A stretch of DNA of 64,000 bases from Mycolicibacterium sp. S2-37 (GTDB lineage: Bacteria; Actinomycetota; Actinomycetes; Mycobacteriales; Mycobacteriaceae), in NCBI RefSeq assembly GCF_017352375.1, contig NZ_JAFEVR010000004.1:992001-1056000 (forward strand). Reading direction: 5' to 3'. Shown here piece after piece: positions 17,183 through 25,559 of the stretch. Numbering within the stretch: the first letter of the stretch is position 1; each line of letters opens with the position of its first letter. The notes under the pieces were generated by a model, which saw only the letters and a list, made by a program, of their open reading frames with translations, did no database searches and was not told where the DNA came from. A program made the translations under genes and the position numbers.

Positions 17183-18219
17183 AGGTCGATGACCTTCTCG
17201 TTGTTGTTGCGCCGCTGCACGTAGCAGCGCGCCGCACGACGGATGGATTCGGCGGCCGGTCGCGGATGCCAGTCCAGCTCCCTTTCGGCCTTGGCGTGGG
17301 AGGCTGGTGAGGTCAGCGCGATGAGCCGCGCCGCGACGAGGTTGATGGGAAAGTCCGTGCGCAGCCACCGGTTCGATGCGCCGGTCAGCGCGGCGACGGC
17401 ATAGACGAGCGCCATCGGGACGCCGAATCGCGGGGGCCGGGCACCGACCTCCTCGGCGGCGATGGTGAACATCTCCCGCTGCGACATGTAGCGCTCGGAG
17501 ATGATGTACCGCTCACCGGAGCGGCCGCGCTCGGCCGCCAGCACCAGGGCCTGTGCCACATCGTCGATCCCCACCACCTCCGACCCGACACCCCGGATGT
17601 AGCAGGGCATCGTGCCGAAGGCGGCCAGCGCCACCATGGCCCCCTGCTTGGGCGCCCAGTCGGGCGGCCCGTACGGATTGGACACGCACATGGCCACCGC
17701 GGGGAGGTCCCGCTCGGCGGCGTAGCGGAGCACCAGTTCCTCCGCGCGGCGGCGTGATTCGATGTACGGCCCGCCCTTGCCGTGCCAGTTGAACGGGGTG
17801 TCCTCGTCGACCTGCTCGCCGTCGCGGCCGATGGCCACGGTGCCGATGGTGCTCAGGAAGACGAAGCGCTGCAGCTGTTCGGTCACCGCCACGTCGAGCA
17901 CGTTGCGCAGTCCTTCGACGTTGGTTCTGAACAGCGGTGCCGGATCGGCGAGGTGCGCCCTGGTGTCGACGACGCAGTAGTACACGACGTCGCGGCCGGC
18001 CATTGCAGTCGCGATTGCACCGGTGTCGAAGACATCGCCGTAGTGCCGCTCCACGTCCAGGCCCTCGATCCCCCGGGTCGAACTGCTCCGGCGCAGCAGC
18101 ACGCGCACCTCGTGGCCGTCCTCGACGAGCCGCCGGACGACTGCCGCACCGACGTTGCCGCTGGCCCCCATCACCAGTGCCCGCTGCCGTCGGCCGGCCA
18201 GTCCATCTGTCTCACGCAT
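17179..18219 (-). CDS. Extended SDR, NAD-dependent epimerase/3-beta-HSD-like, YxxxR active site
   Basis: A 346-residue extended short-chain dehydrogenase. GASGNVG at residues 18-24 is the NAD(P) loop, LSTIGT near 122 holds the serine/threonine position, and PYIESR at 151-156 aligns with YxxxK but with Arg156 in place of lysine. Relatives include 3-beta-hydroxysteroid dehydrogenases and sugar epimerases. The Lys-to-Arg change may reduce or modify catalysis; this reading comes from the sequence, the consequence is inferred. It is the first gene of a six-gene operon (18219 down to 11988), and an operator-like half-site lies 14 bp upstream of the ATG. Confidence 0.85.
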   Translation of the reverse strand: MRETDGLAGRRQRALVMGASGNVGAAVVRRLVEDGHEVRVLLRRSSSTRGIEGLDVERHYGDVFDTGAIATAMAGRDVVYYCVVDTRAHLADPAPLFRTNVEGLRNVLDVAVTEQLQRFVFLSTIGTVAIGRDGEQVDEDTPFNWHGKGGPYIESRRRAEELVLRYAAERDLPAVAMCVSNPYGPPDWAPKQGAMVALAAFGTMPCYIRGVGSEVVGIDDVAQALVLAAERGRSGERYIISERYMSQREMFTIAAEEVGARPPRFGVPMALVYAVAALTGASNRWLRTDFPINLVAARLIALTSPASHAKAERELDWHPRPAAESIRRAARCYVQRRNNNEKVIDL

Positions 18220-18232
18220 CCGCTGAAATCTA

Positions 18233-18251
18233 TACTGTAATGTCCTCCATA
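18233..18251. promoter_or_regulatory. Operator-like repeat, copy B (one strong half)
   Basis: A perfect left half TACTGTAA (18233-18240) of the 19-bp consensus lies between the divergent SDR (start 18219) and Rieske gene (start 18286). The right half, CCTCCATA, matches only 3 of 8 positions, so this may be a weak or single-half site. Confidence 0.4.
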
Positions 18252-18285
18252 GGGTGCTGATTCGACGCGCACAGGAGGGTTCGGC

Positions 18286-19287
18286 GTGAAGGTTCCGTTC
18301 ACCTGGAAGGTCACCGGCTGGTTCATGATCGGATGGTCAGCCGAGTTCCCGGCGGGTCAGACCCGGTCGATCCACTACTTCGGTGAGGAACTCGTCGGCT
18401 ACCGCGACCACGACGGTGTGCTTCACCTGATGGAAGCCCACTGCAAGCATCTGGGCGCGCACCTCGGCCACGGCGGCAAGGTCGTCGGCGACTGCGTCGA
18501 GTGCCCGTTCCACGGCTGGCGGTGGGGCCCCGACGGCACCAACCGCTACATCCCCTATCAACCCGACCGGCCCAACCGCGGACTCCGCCTGCGGGTCTAT
18601 CAGGTGCGCGAGCAGTACGGCTGCGTGTTCATGTGGCATCACCCCGACGGGGCGCAGCCACAGTGGCCGCTGCCGGACATCTTCCACAAATTCCCGCAGT
18701 TCGTGACCGACGCGAACGCGTACTACCGGCCCTATCCGGAGTTCTCGCGCCGCGCCGACAACGAACCGGTGCATCCGCAGATCGTGGCTGAGAACGGCCC
18801 GGACAGCGCACATTTCCACTACGTGCACGGCGCCACCGTCACCCCGGTGTGCCTGAACTGGGAGGCCGTCGGCGAAGAGTGGCGCTTCCTCACCGGATGG
18901 CCCGACGTTCGCAGCGACGATCCGGGGAAGATGGCGCTGCGCATCCACAGCCACTTCTCGGGTCTCGGCTTCGCGATCAGTGCGTTCGAGGGTTCGTCCA
19001 ACCACCGCCTGATCTTCGCCTGCACACCCGTCGACGACGAGGTGTCCAATCTCTTCTACTCGATCTGGTGGCCGAAGCTGCCGGGGGAGACCTCTGATGT
19101 CCCTCCCGAGGCGGTCCGCACGAAGGTGGAGGAGCGCTTCCTGCGCACGGTGTGGGAGGACCTCGATATCTGGCGCTACCAGAAGTACGTCGAGAATCCC
19201 ACACTCGCCAGGATCGACGCGAAACCGTATATGGCGATGCGTAAGTGGGCCAGGCAGTTCTACGACGTCGAACCCGCCTCGGTATGA
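18286..19287 (+). CDS. Rieske non-haem iron oxygenase, KshA-like terminal oxygenase
   Basis: A 333-residue oxygenase subunit. The Rieske [2Fe-2S] ligands are Cys53-x-His55 and Cys73-x2-His76. The mononuclear iron motif is N170-x2-D173-x2-H176-x4-H181 within the segment ENGPDSAHFHYVHG. The arrangement resembles KshA (3-ketosteroid 9-alpha-hydroxylase) and related sterol Rieske enzymes, so hydroxylation or desaturation of a polycyclic or alicyclic compound is plausible. No reductase gene is in the window. ACAGGAGGG upstream of the GTG start is a strong ribosome-binding site. Its stop overlaps the start of the cysteine-hydrolase-fold gene (ATGA). Confidence 0.92.
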   Translation: MKVPFTWKVTGWFMIGWSAEFPAGQTRSIHYFGEELVGYRDHDGVLHLMEAHCKHLGAHLGHGGKVVGDCVECPFHGWRWGPDGTNRYIPYQPDRPNRGLRLRVYQVREQYGCVFMWHHPDGAQPQWPLPDIFHKFPQFVTDANAYYRPYPEFSRRADNEPVHPQIVAENGPDSAHFHYVHGATVTPVCLNWEAVGEEWRFLTGWPDVRSDDPGKMALRIHSHFSGLGFAISAFEGSSNHRLIFACTPVDDEVSNLFYSIWWPKLPGETSDVPPEAVRTKVEERFLRTVWEDLDIWRYQKYVENPTLARIDAKPYMAMRKWARQFYDVEPASV

Positions 19288-19898
19288 CCCCTCTTCACGC
19301 CGACCTCGTCGAGCCGCGGCGTACGGCCGTGGTCACCCAGGAACTGCAGGGCGCGGTCGTCGGACCCGATGCCGGTCTGGCCGTACTCGCCGACGAGGCG
19401 CGCCGGGTCGCGATGCCGAACATCGGCCGCCTGCTGCCGGTCGCCCGCGCGGCCGGCACGCAGGTGGTGCACTGCCTGGTCGAGCGCCGGGCCGACGGTC
19501 GGGGCTCGAACCACAATGCGCGGCTGTTCGCGGTGGGCAGCCGCGATGTCGACATCGCCCCGGGCAGTCCGGGCAGCCGCCTGCTGAGCGAATTCGGCCC
19601 GGATGCAACCGATCTGGTGCTGACCCGTCGCCACGGCGTCGGCCCGATGGGCGGGACGGACCTCGACGCGGTGCTGCGCAACCTCGGGGTGACGACCATC
19701 GTCGCGGTGGGCGTCTCGCTCAACATCGCGATTCCGAATCTGGTGATGGACGCGGTCAACGCCGGATATCGGGTCGTCCTGCCGCGCGATGCGGTCGCCG
19801 GGGTGCCCGCCGAGTACGGCGCCGCCGTCATCGACAACAGCCTGTCGCTGCTGGCCACCGTCACCACGACCGACGACCTCATCGCGGTATGGCGATGA
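19284..19898 (+). CDS. Isochorismatase-fold (cysteine hydrolase family) protein, triad replaced
   Basis: A 204-residue alpha/beta protein with the isochorismatase-like fold: RTAVVTQELQ near the N-terminus, LTRRHGVGPMGGTDLD around 113-128 and AVGVSLNIAI at 141-150. In active members these segments carry the Asp-Lys-Cys triad. Here the aligned positions read Glu20, Arg116 and Ala149, so none of the three residues is canonical and hydrolase chemistry as described for the family is unlikely. It may be a non-catalytic binding protein or use different residues. It is coupled to the Rieske oxygenase by an ATGA overlap and ends 4 bp from the converging aldehyde dehydrogenase. Confidence 0.8.
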   Translation: MTPLHADLVEPRRTAVVTQELQGAVVGPDAGLAVLADEARRVAMPNIGRLLPVARAAGTQVVHCLVERRADGRGSNHNARLFAVGSRDVDIAPGSPGSRLLSEFGPDATDLVLTRRHGVGPMGGTDLDAVLRNLGVTTIVAVGVSLNIAIPNLVMDAVNAGYRVVLPRDAVAGVPAEYGAAVIDNSLSLLATVTTTDDLIAVWR

Positions 19899-19901
19899 GT
19901 C

Positions 19902-21350
19902 TCAATCCGCCGCGTCGAGGCGCCGCCGCGTTCGGCTGCGCGCCCGGCGCAGCATCAGATCGGCACCGATGCGCATCGGTGTGGTGAACGGCATCGCCGC
20001 GCTGCCGGTGATGCTGAAGGGCAGATCGCTGCCGACCACTGTCCGATGGTGGCTGAACGTGTCGAACCCGGCCTTACCGTGATACGCGCCCATACCGCTG
20101 CGCCCGACACCCCCGAACGGCGCCGCCGACGGGATCATGTGCGCGGCGAAGTCGTTCCGCGCCACACCCCCGCTGCGGGTGTGTCGCACGAAGTGGCGGA
20201 AGTCGGCATCGTCGGGGCCGTACCAGTAGGTGACCAGCGGAGAAGGCCGGGCGCCGAGGTACGCGATGATCTCTTCGGGTTGGGTGTAGCCCCTCACCAC
20301 CAGCACCGGACCGAAGATCTCCTCCTCGGCGATGCGCATCGTGTCCTCGACGTCGCAGATGATGGTCGGCGCGATCTTGCGCGACACCGGATCGGGCAGT
20401 GCCTCACCCGCCGGCGCGACCGAGTGCACCTGCGCACCTGCCGCTCTCGCATCCTCGATCAGTCGCACGACCCGATCGAAGTTGACCTGATTGACCGATG
20501 AGCAGTAGTCACCGTTGGCGATGATCGTCGGGAACATCGCACGCAGCGTCCGCTCGGCCGTATCGACGAACGACTGCACGCGGTCGTCGGGGACGAACAC
20601 GTAGTCCGGGCAGACACAGACCTGGCCGCCGTTGACCATGCGGGCCTGCGCGATGCGGGCCGCGGCCCGGTGCAGGTCGGCGCCGGGAGCCACGACGACC
20701 GGATTCTTGCCCCCGAGTTCGAGTGTCACCGGTACCAGATGCTCAGCAGCCGCCCGCTGGACCGATGCACCGACCGACGGTGAACCGGTGAAGAACAGGT
20801 GGTCGAAGGGCAAGCCCGCGAACTGTGCGGCGATGTCGGGGCCGCCGGTGACGATCGCCAGTTCACTGCGGTCGAAATACCGCGGCGCGGTCGCCTGCAT
20901 CAATGCGGCGGTGTTCGAGGTGACCTCGGACATCTTGATCATCACTCGGTTGCCCGCGGCGAACGCCGCGGCGGCGGGCAGCACCGTGAGATTGACCGGG
21001 AAGTTCCACGGTCCGATCACGCCGACCACGCCCAGTGGCGAAGGCTGCACCTCCGCGTGCAGCCCGACCAGACGGGCTGCACGCATCAGTTTCGTCGCGC
21101 GCATCCACTGGGGCACATGGGCTCTGGTGTGCTCGATGACCGCGATCATGCCGAGGATCTCGGCGAACAGGGCAGCCGACCGCGACCGCGAACCGTAGTC
21201 GGCAGCCGTCGCATCCACGAACTCTGCGGTGTTGTCCAGGACCATCGCCAGCAGCCGATCGATGCGGTGGCGCCGGACGCCGGCCCCCGGCGGCCCCTCG
21301 GCGACGAACGCGCGCCGCTGGCCGTCCAGAACGGCTGTCATCGTCGCCAT
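19902..21350 (-). CDS. Aldehyde dehydrogenase, coniferyl-aldehyde dehydrogenase-like
   Basis: A 482-residue NAD(P)-dependent aldehyde dehydrogenase. IGPWNFP near 112-118 and TGSPSVG near 187-193 belong to the cofactor site, LELGGKNP carries the general-base glutamate, and NGGQVCVCPDYV holds the catalytic cysteine. The sequence resembles the short, C-terminally extended coniferyl/long-chain aldehyde dehydrogenase group. It probably oxidises an aldehyde formed after P450 or alcohol oxidation. GAGGAG seven bases before the ATG is a good ribosome-binding site. The gene is divergent from the P450 at 21449 and shares the perfect palindromic operator between them. Confidence 0.92.
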   Translation of the reverse strand: MATMTAVLDGQRRAFVAEGPPGAGVRRHRIDRLLAMVLDNTAEFVDATAADYGSRSRSAALFAEILGMIAVIEHTRAHVPQWMRATKLMRAARLVGLHAEVQPSPLGVVGVIGPWNFPVNLTVLPAAAAFAAGNRVMIKMSEVTSNTAALMQATAPRYFDRSELAIVTGGPDIAAQFAGLPFDHLFFTGSPSVGASVQRAAAEHLVPVTLELGGKNPVVVAPGADLHRAAARIAQARMVNGGQVCVCPDYVFVPDDRVQSFVDTAERTLRAMFPTIIANGDYCSSVNQVNFDRVVRLIEDARAAGAQVHSVAPAGEALPDPVSRKIAPTIICDVEDTMRIAEEEIFGPVLVVRGYTQPEEIIAYLGARPSPLVTYWYGPDDADFRHFVRHTRSGGVARNDFAAHMIPSAAPFGGVGRSGMGAYHGKAGFDTFSHHRTVVGSDLPFSITGSAAMPFTTPMRIGADLMLRRARSRTRRRLDAAD

Positions 21351-21382
21351 TGCGGCTCCTCGTCATGCGTTGTGATCGCATC

Positions 21383-21401
21383 TACTGTAACAATTACAGT
21401 A
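21383..21401. promoter_or_regulatory. Operator-like inverted repeat, copy C (perfect)
   Basis: TACTGTAA-CAA-TTACAGTA is a perfect 8-3-8 inverted repeat and the best copy in the window. It is 33 bp upstream of the aldehyde dehydrogenase start and 48 bp upstream of the P450 start, in the 98-bp divergent promoter region. Confidence 0.8.
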
Positions 21402-21448
21402 ACCTCATGTAGGCTGACGTCCGCCCCATCGATCCGCTGGAGTCAGCC

Positions 21449-22651
21449 GTGAGTAGCCCCGTCGACGACGTCGACCATTCCGCCGACCTGTTGCGCGACC
21501 CGTATCCGATGTTCGCCGCGCGTCGCCGGCAGGCGGGTGTGTTCAAGGGCTCGGTCATGGACTGGTCGAAGACCCCGGAGAACCTCAAACCCGACAACCT
21601 CTACGCCGCGGTGTCGTTCGACGCGGTCAACAGGGTGTTCCGGGACAATCGGCTGTTCGACTCCTCGATCTACGACACCACCATCGGGCTGTTCATCGGG
21701 CCGACGATCCTGGCGATGGAGGGCAAACCCCATCGTGCGCATCGTAATCTGGTGTCGGCCGCCTTCAAGTCCAGGTCACTGCTGAGGTGGGAGCCCGAGA
21801 TCGTGCGCCCCGTCTGCCACACGCTGATCGACGAGGTCGCCGAGGCGGGCACCGCCGACCTCATCTCAGATTTCACGTTCGAGTTCCCCACCCGCGTCAT
21901 CGCCAGGCTGCTGGGTCTGCCCGAAGAGGATCTCCCCTGGTTCCGGGCGCGCGCCGTAGAGTTGATCAGCTACACGGTCAAATGGAAGCGGGCGTTCGAA
22001 GCCTCTGCGGCGCTCAAGGACTACTTCCTTCAGCAGATCGACATACGCCGGTCGCGGCCCACCGAGGACATCATCGGCGACCTGGTGACCGCCGAGATCG
22101 ACGGGGAGAAACTCAGCGACGAGGCCATCTACTCCTTCCTGCGGTTGCTGCTGCCCGCCGGCCTGGAGACCACCTACCGGTCGTCGGGCAATCTGCTGTT
22201 CCTGCTGTTGAGTCATCCCGAACAGTTCCGCGCCCTGCAGGCCGACCGCACGCTGATTCCGGCGGCCATCGAAGAGGGTTTGCGCTACGAGACGCCGCTG
22301 ACCACCGTGCAGCGCTGCGCCACCGAGGACACCGAACTCCAGGGGGTGCCGATTCCCGCGGGATCGGTGATCGACGTGTGCATCGGTTCGGCCAACCGCG
22401 ACGAGAGCCGCTGGGTGCGGGCGGAGGAATTCGACATCTTCCGGCAACGCGCACCCCACATCACCTTCGCGGCGGGCGAGCACACCTGCATGGGGTTGCA
22501 CCTGGCCCGCATGGAGACCCGGGTCGCACTGGAGTGCCTGCTCGACCGGCTCGCCGACATCACGCTGCGCACCGAGGAGGATCCGCACATCTGGGGTCAG
22601 CCCTTCCGCTCCCCCAGACGGCTGCCGGTGACGTTCCGTACCGTGACGTGA
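21449..22651 (+). CDS. Cytochrome P450 with Glu in the I-helix acid position
   Basis: A 400-residue P450. The haem loop FAAGEHTCMG puts the cysteine ligand at about residue 347; EGLR is the ExxR motif. The I-helix segment reads PAGLETTYRS, so the acid before the conserved threonine is glutamate rather than the usual aspartate of AGxDTT. The substrate is unknown but the divergent aldehyde dehydrogenase suggests stepwise oxidation of a methyl or primary alcohol group. GTG at 21449 follows CTGGAG by a few bases. The gene ends 5 bp from the converging aldehyde dehydrogenase at 22656. Confidence 0.94.
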   Translation: MSSPVDDVDHSADLLRDPYPMFAARRRQAGVFKGSVMDWSKTPENLKPDNLYAAVSFDAVNRVFRDNRLFDSSIYDTTIGLFIGPTILAMEGKPHRAHRNLVSAAFKSRSLLRWEPEIVRPVCHTLIDEVAEAGTADLISDFTFEFPTRVIARLLGLPEEDLPWFRARAVELISYTVKWKRAFEASAALKDYFLQQIDIRRSRPTEDIIGDLVTAEIDGEKLSDEAIYSFLRLLLPAGLETTYRSSGNLLFLLLSHPEQFRALQADRTLIPAAIEEGLRYETPLTTVQRCATEDTELQGVPIPAGSVIDVCIGSANRDESRWVRAEEFDIFRQRAPHITFAAGEHTCMGLHLARMETRVALECLLDRLADITLRTEEDPHIWGQPFRSPRRLPVTFRTVT

Positions 22652-22655
22652 CGCG

Positions 22656-24194
22656 TCACCCCGAGCGCGGGATCCGGCATCCGATGGTCTTGGTCTCCAG
22701 ATACTGCCCGAATCCCTCGAGGCCGCACTGACGTCCGACACCGGAGCTCTTGTATCCACCGAAGGGCGCGTCGGCGCCGTAGTACATCCCGCCGTTGACA
22801 CCGACCGCCCCCGTGCGGATTCGCCGCGCGATGGCCATACCCCGTTCGGCGGTGCTCGCCAGCACCGCACCGGCGAGCCCGAAGGCCGAGTCGTTGGCGA
22901 TCCGCACCGCATCGTCGTCATCGTCGAACGGCAGGACGACCAGCACGGGTCCGAAGATCTCCTGCTGCGCGACGGCCGCGGAAGAGCCGACGCCGACCAC
23001 CACCGTCGGCGCCACGAAGTGGCCCCCGCGAAGCTCCTCCGGCAGATCGTCGAATACCGCGCCGCCGCACGTGATCTCGGCGCCATCCCGGCGGGCCTGC
23101 TCGACGGCCGTCAATACCCGATCCTGCTGCGCGGCGCTGATGAGCGGGCCCACCAGCGTTTCGGGCAGCGCCGGGTCGCCGACCGGCAGCATCGCGAACA
23201 TGTCGGTGACCCCGGCGACCGCGGCGTCGTAGAGCGACCGGTGCACGAGCAGTCGCGTGGTGGACGCACACGCCTGGCCGGCGTGTACGCAGACACCCGC
23301 GGCGGCGGGCAGGATCTGGGTCGGGTCGACGCCGTCGGTGACGATCAGGGCCGATTTGCCGCCCAGTTCCAGGAATGTCCGCTTCATCGTGTCCGCGCCC
23401 TGGCGCATCAGCAGCTTCCCGACGGCGGTCGACCCGGTGAACGACACCAAGTCCACCCTCGGATCGGTGGCCAGCAGTTCGGCCACAGCGTTGTCGGGGG
23501 TGGGCACCACATTGACCACCCCGGCCGGGATGTCGGTACGTTCGGCGATCAGCCGGCCCAGCCGGGTGGCGTTCCAGGGTGTGTGCGGGTCCGGTTTGAG
23601 CACCACGGTGTTGCCCGCCGCCAGGGCGGGTCCCAGCTTGTTGAGGATGACCTCGAGCGGGAAATTCGACGGCGTGATGGCGGCGACCACGCCGACGAGC
23701 TCCTTGACCACCCTGCGCACGTTGCGCTCGCCGAAGAGGCCGCCGCCGTCGAGCGCGCGTTCCCATTCGAACGTGTCGATGAGCCCGGTGGGATACCGCA
23801 GAGCCCCGGCCAGTGGCCAGTCGAGTTGGGCGGTGGCGATGGTCATCTCGGGGCAGCCGGCCTCCGCGATGAGTTCCTCACGCAGCAAGTCGCGTTCGCG
23901 TTCGAGCGCCTCCTGCAACTGTGTCAGGCAGCGTTTGCGCAGGGCGCGGTCGACGGACCAGCCGGTGACGTCGAAGGCCCGCCGTGCGGCGCCGATCGCC
24001 CGCTCCATGTCCGTGCGGCCCGCGGCAGCGGTGCGTCCGAGGGTCCGTCCGGTCGTCGGGCTCGAGTTGTCGAACTCCATCCCGGAGTCGGCTGCGGTCA
24101 GCTCACCGTCCACGAGCATTCGCGATTCCGCCCGCGCGGCCACGCGACGGCTCACCTCGACGCTGGGAACCGACTGCCCGACTGCATGGCTCAC
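22656..24194 (-). CDS. Aldehyde dehydrogenase family protein
   Basis: A 512-residue aldehyde dehydrogenase. The cofactor segment TPSNFPLEV, the TGSTAVG loop, LELGGKSA with the glutamate base and HAGQACAST with the catalytic cysteine are all present, so it is expected to be active. The aldehyde is unknown; this is the second such enzyme in the island. GTG at 24194 is preceded by a purine-rich GGGGGT. It is divergent from the CoA-transferase gene, with the operator-like copy D 29 bp upstream of its start. Confidence 0.9.
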   Translation of the reverse strand: MSHAVGQSVPSVEVSRRVAARAESRMLVDGELTAADSGMEFDNSSPTTGRTLGRTAAAGRTDMERAIGAARRAFDVTGWSVDRALRKRCLTQLQEALERERDLLREELIAEAGCPEMTIATAQLDWPLAGALRYPTGLIDTFEWERALDGGGLFGERNVRRVVKELVGVVAAITPSNFPLEVILNKLGPALAAGNTVVLKPDPHTPWNATRLGRLIAERTDIPAGVVNVVPTPDNAVAELLATDPRVDLVSFTGSTAVGKLLMRQGADTMKRTFLELGGKSALIVTDGVDPTQILPAAAGVCVHAGQACASTTRLLVHRSLYDAAVAGVTDMFAMLPVGDPALPETLVGPLISAAQQDRVLTAVEQARRDGAEITCGGAVFDDLPEELRGGHFVAPTVVVGVGSSAAVAQQEIFGPVLVVLPFDDDDDAVRIANDSAFGLAGAVLASTAERGMAIARRIRTGAVGVNGGMYYGADAPFGGYKSSGVGRQCGLEGFGQYLETKTIGCRIPRSG

Positions 24195-24222
24195 ACCGAC
24201 CCCCTACACGTACCAGAATAAC

Positions 24223-24241
24223 AACCGTAAACATTACAGTA
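24223..24241. promoter_or_regulatory. Operator-like inverted repeat, copy D
   Basis: AACCGTAA-ACA-TTACAGTA has a perfect right half and a left half with 6 of 8 matches to the 19-bp consensus. It sits in the divergent region between the aldehyde dehydrogenase (start 24194) and the class III CoA-transferase (start 24333 or 24315). Confidence 0.6.
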
Positions 24242-24332
24242 CGAGATCCAGCGCGCTCCGGTCTATCGCAAGGGGTGGACGACGTGACAGTCTGGAGCGG
24301 ACATGTAAACCCCCGTGAATCAGGAGAACGCA

Positions 24333-25559
24333 TTGGTCAAGGTGATGGAGGGCGTTCGGGTCCTCGAGGTCGCCCAGTTCACGTTCGTTCCGGCGGCGGG
24401 CGCCATCCTCGCCGACTGGGGTGCCGACGTGATCAAGGTCGAGCACCCGGTGCGCGGTGACACCCAACGCGGCTTCATCAACATGGGCGGCTTCCAGCTC
24501 GATCCGAATCGCCATCCGCTGATCGAGCACCCCAATCGGGGTAAGCGCAGCATCGGCATCGACGTGTCGACCGACGGTGGCCGCGAGGTGCTCTACGAGA
24601 TCGCCAAGACCGCCGACGTGTTCCTCACCAATTACATGCCCGCTCAACGCCAGAAGAACAAGTTCGATCTCGAGCACATCCGCGCCGTGAATCCGGACAT
24701 CATCTACGCCAGGGGCAGCGCGTACGGCGACAAGGGGCCCGAGCGCGACACCGGTGGCTTCGACGGGACCGCCTTCTGGACCCGCAGCGGCGTCGGCCAC
24801 GCGCTCACACCGGAGGAGCTCGGCGGCGCACTGTCACAGGGCATACCGGCCTTCGGCGACTCGATCGGCGGGATGAACATCGCCGGCGGCATCTCCGCGG
24901 CGCTGTTCCATCGGGCACGTACCGGTGAGGCCCTCGAGATCGATGTCTCCCTGCTGAGCACTGCGTGGTGGGCGGCGGGTGCGAGCGTCACCCAGGGTAT
25001 GGAGACCGGGCAGACGATGCGGTCGCTGATGCCCAATTCGACCGGTCCGTCGGTCAACCCGTTCATGGCGAACTACGAGACCTCCGACGGCGGCACCATC
25101 AACCTGTGCATCGTCAGCCCCACCGGATACATCCGTGATGCGTTCGAGCACCTGGGATTACCCGAACTCGCGGACGATCCGCGCTTCTCCGAGGTCTTGC
25201 CACTGATCGAGAATGCCTCGGCGGCAGCGGAACTCATCGCCGAATCCATTCGTAGCAAACCCTTCGAGTACTGGCGGACGCACCTGAAGACGATGCGGGG
25301 CCAGTGGGCGCCGTTCCAGAGCCTGGTCGACCTGAACACCGACGAACAGGCCATCGCCAACGACATGATCGTCGAGGTCGACGCGAGCGACGGCGGGGCG
25401 CCCTTCCGCGTGGTCCGGGGTCCGGTCCAGTTCAACCACGAACCGCTCGAGACCACCAGGGCGCCGCAGGCGTCCGAACACACCGAGCTGATCCTCATGG
25501 AGCTCGGCGTGGACTGGGATCGCATCAACGAGCTCAAGGACTCCGGCGCGATCGGTTAA
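24333..25559 (+). CDS. Class III (family III) acyl-CoA transferase
   Basis: A CaiB/BaiF-type CoA-transferase of 408 residues from this start. GVRVLEVAQFTFVPAAGAIL and ADVIKVEHP at the N-terminus, NPDIIYARGSAYG and the later IDVSLLSTAWW segment are typical. These enzymes move CoA from a thioester to a free acid through an aspartyl-CoA intermediate. TTG at 24333 is preferred because AGGAG stands six bases before it; GTG at 24315 is an in-frame alternative without such a site. It would activate a substrate acid without ATP. Its stop overlaps the converging Mo-oxidoreductase gene by 4 bp. Confidence 0.9.
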   Translation: MVKVMEGVRVLEVAQFTFVPAAGAILADWGADVIKVEHPVRGDTQRGFINMGGFQLDPNRHPLIEHPNRGKRSIGIDVSTDGGREVLYEIAKTADVFLTNYMPAQRQKNKFDLEHIRAVNPDIIYARGSAYGDKGPERDTGGFDGTAFWTRSGVGHALTPEELGGALSQGIPAFGDSIGGMNIAGGISAALFHRARTGEALEIDVSLLSTAWWAAGASVTQGMETGQTMRSLMPNSTGPSVNPFMANYETSDGGTINLCIVSPTGYIRDAFEHLGLPELADDPRFSEVLPLIENASAAAELIAESIRSKPFEYWRTHLKTMRGQWAPFQSLVDLNTDEQAIANDMIVEVDASDGGAPFRVVRGPVQFNHEPLETTRAPQASEHTELILMELGVDWDRINELKDSGAIG

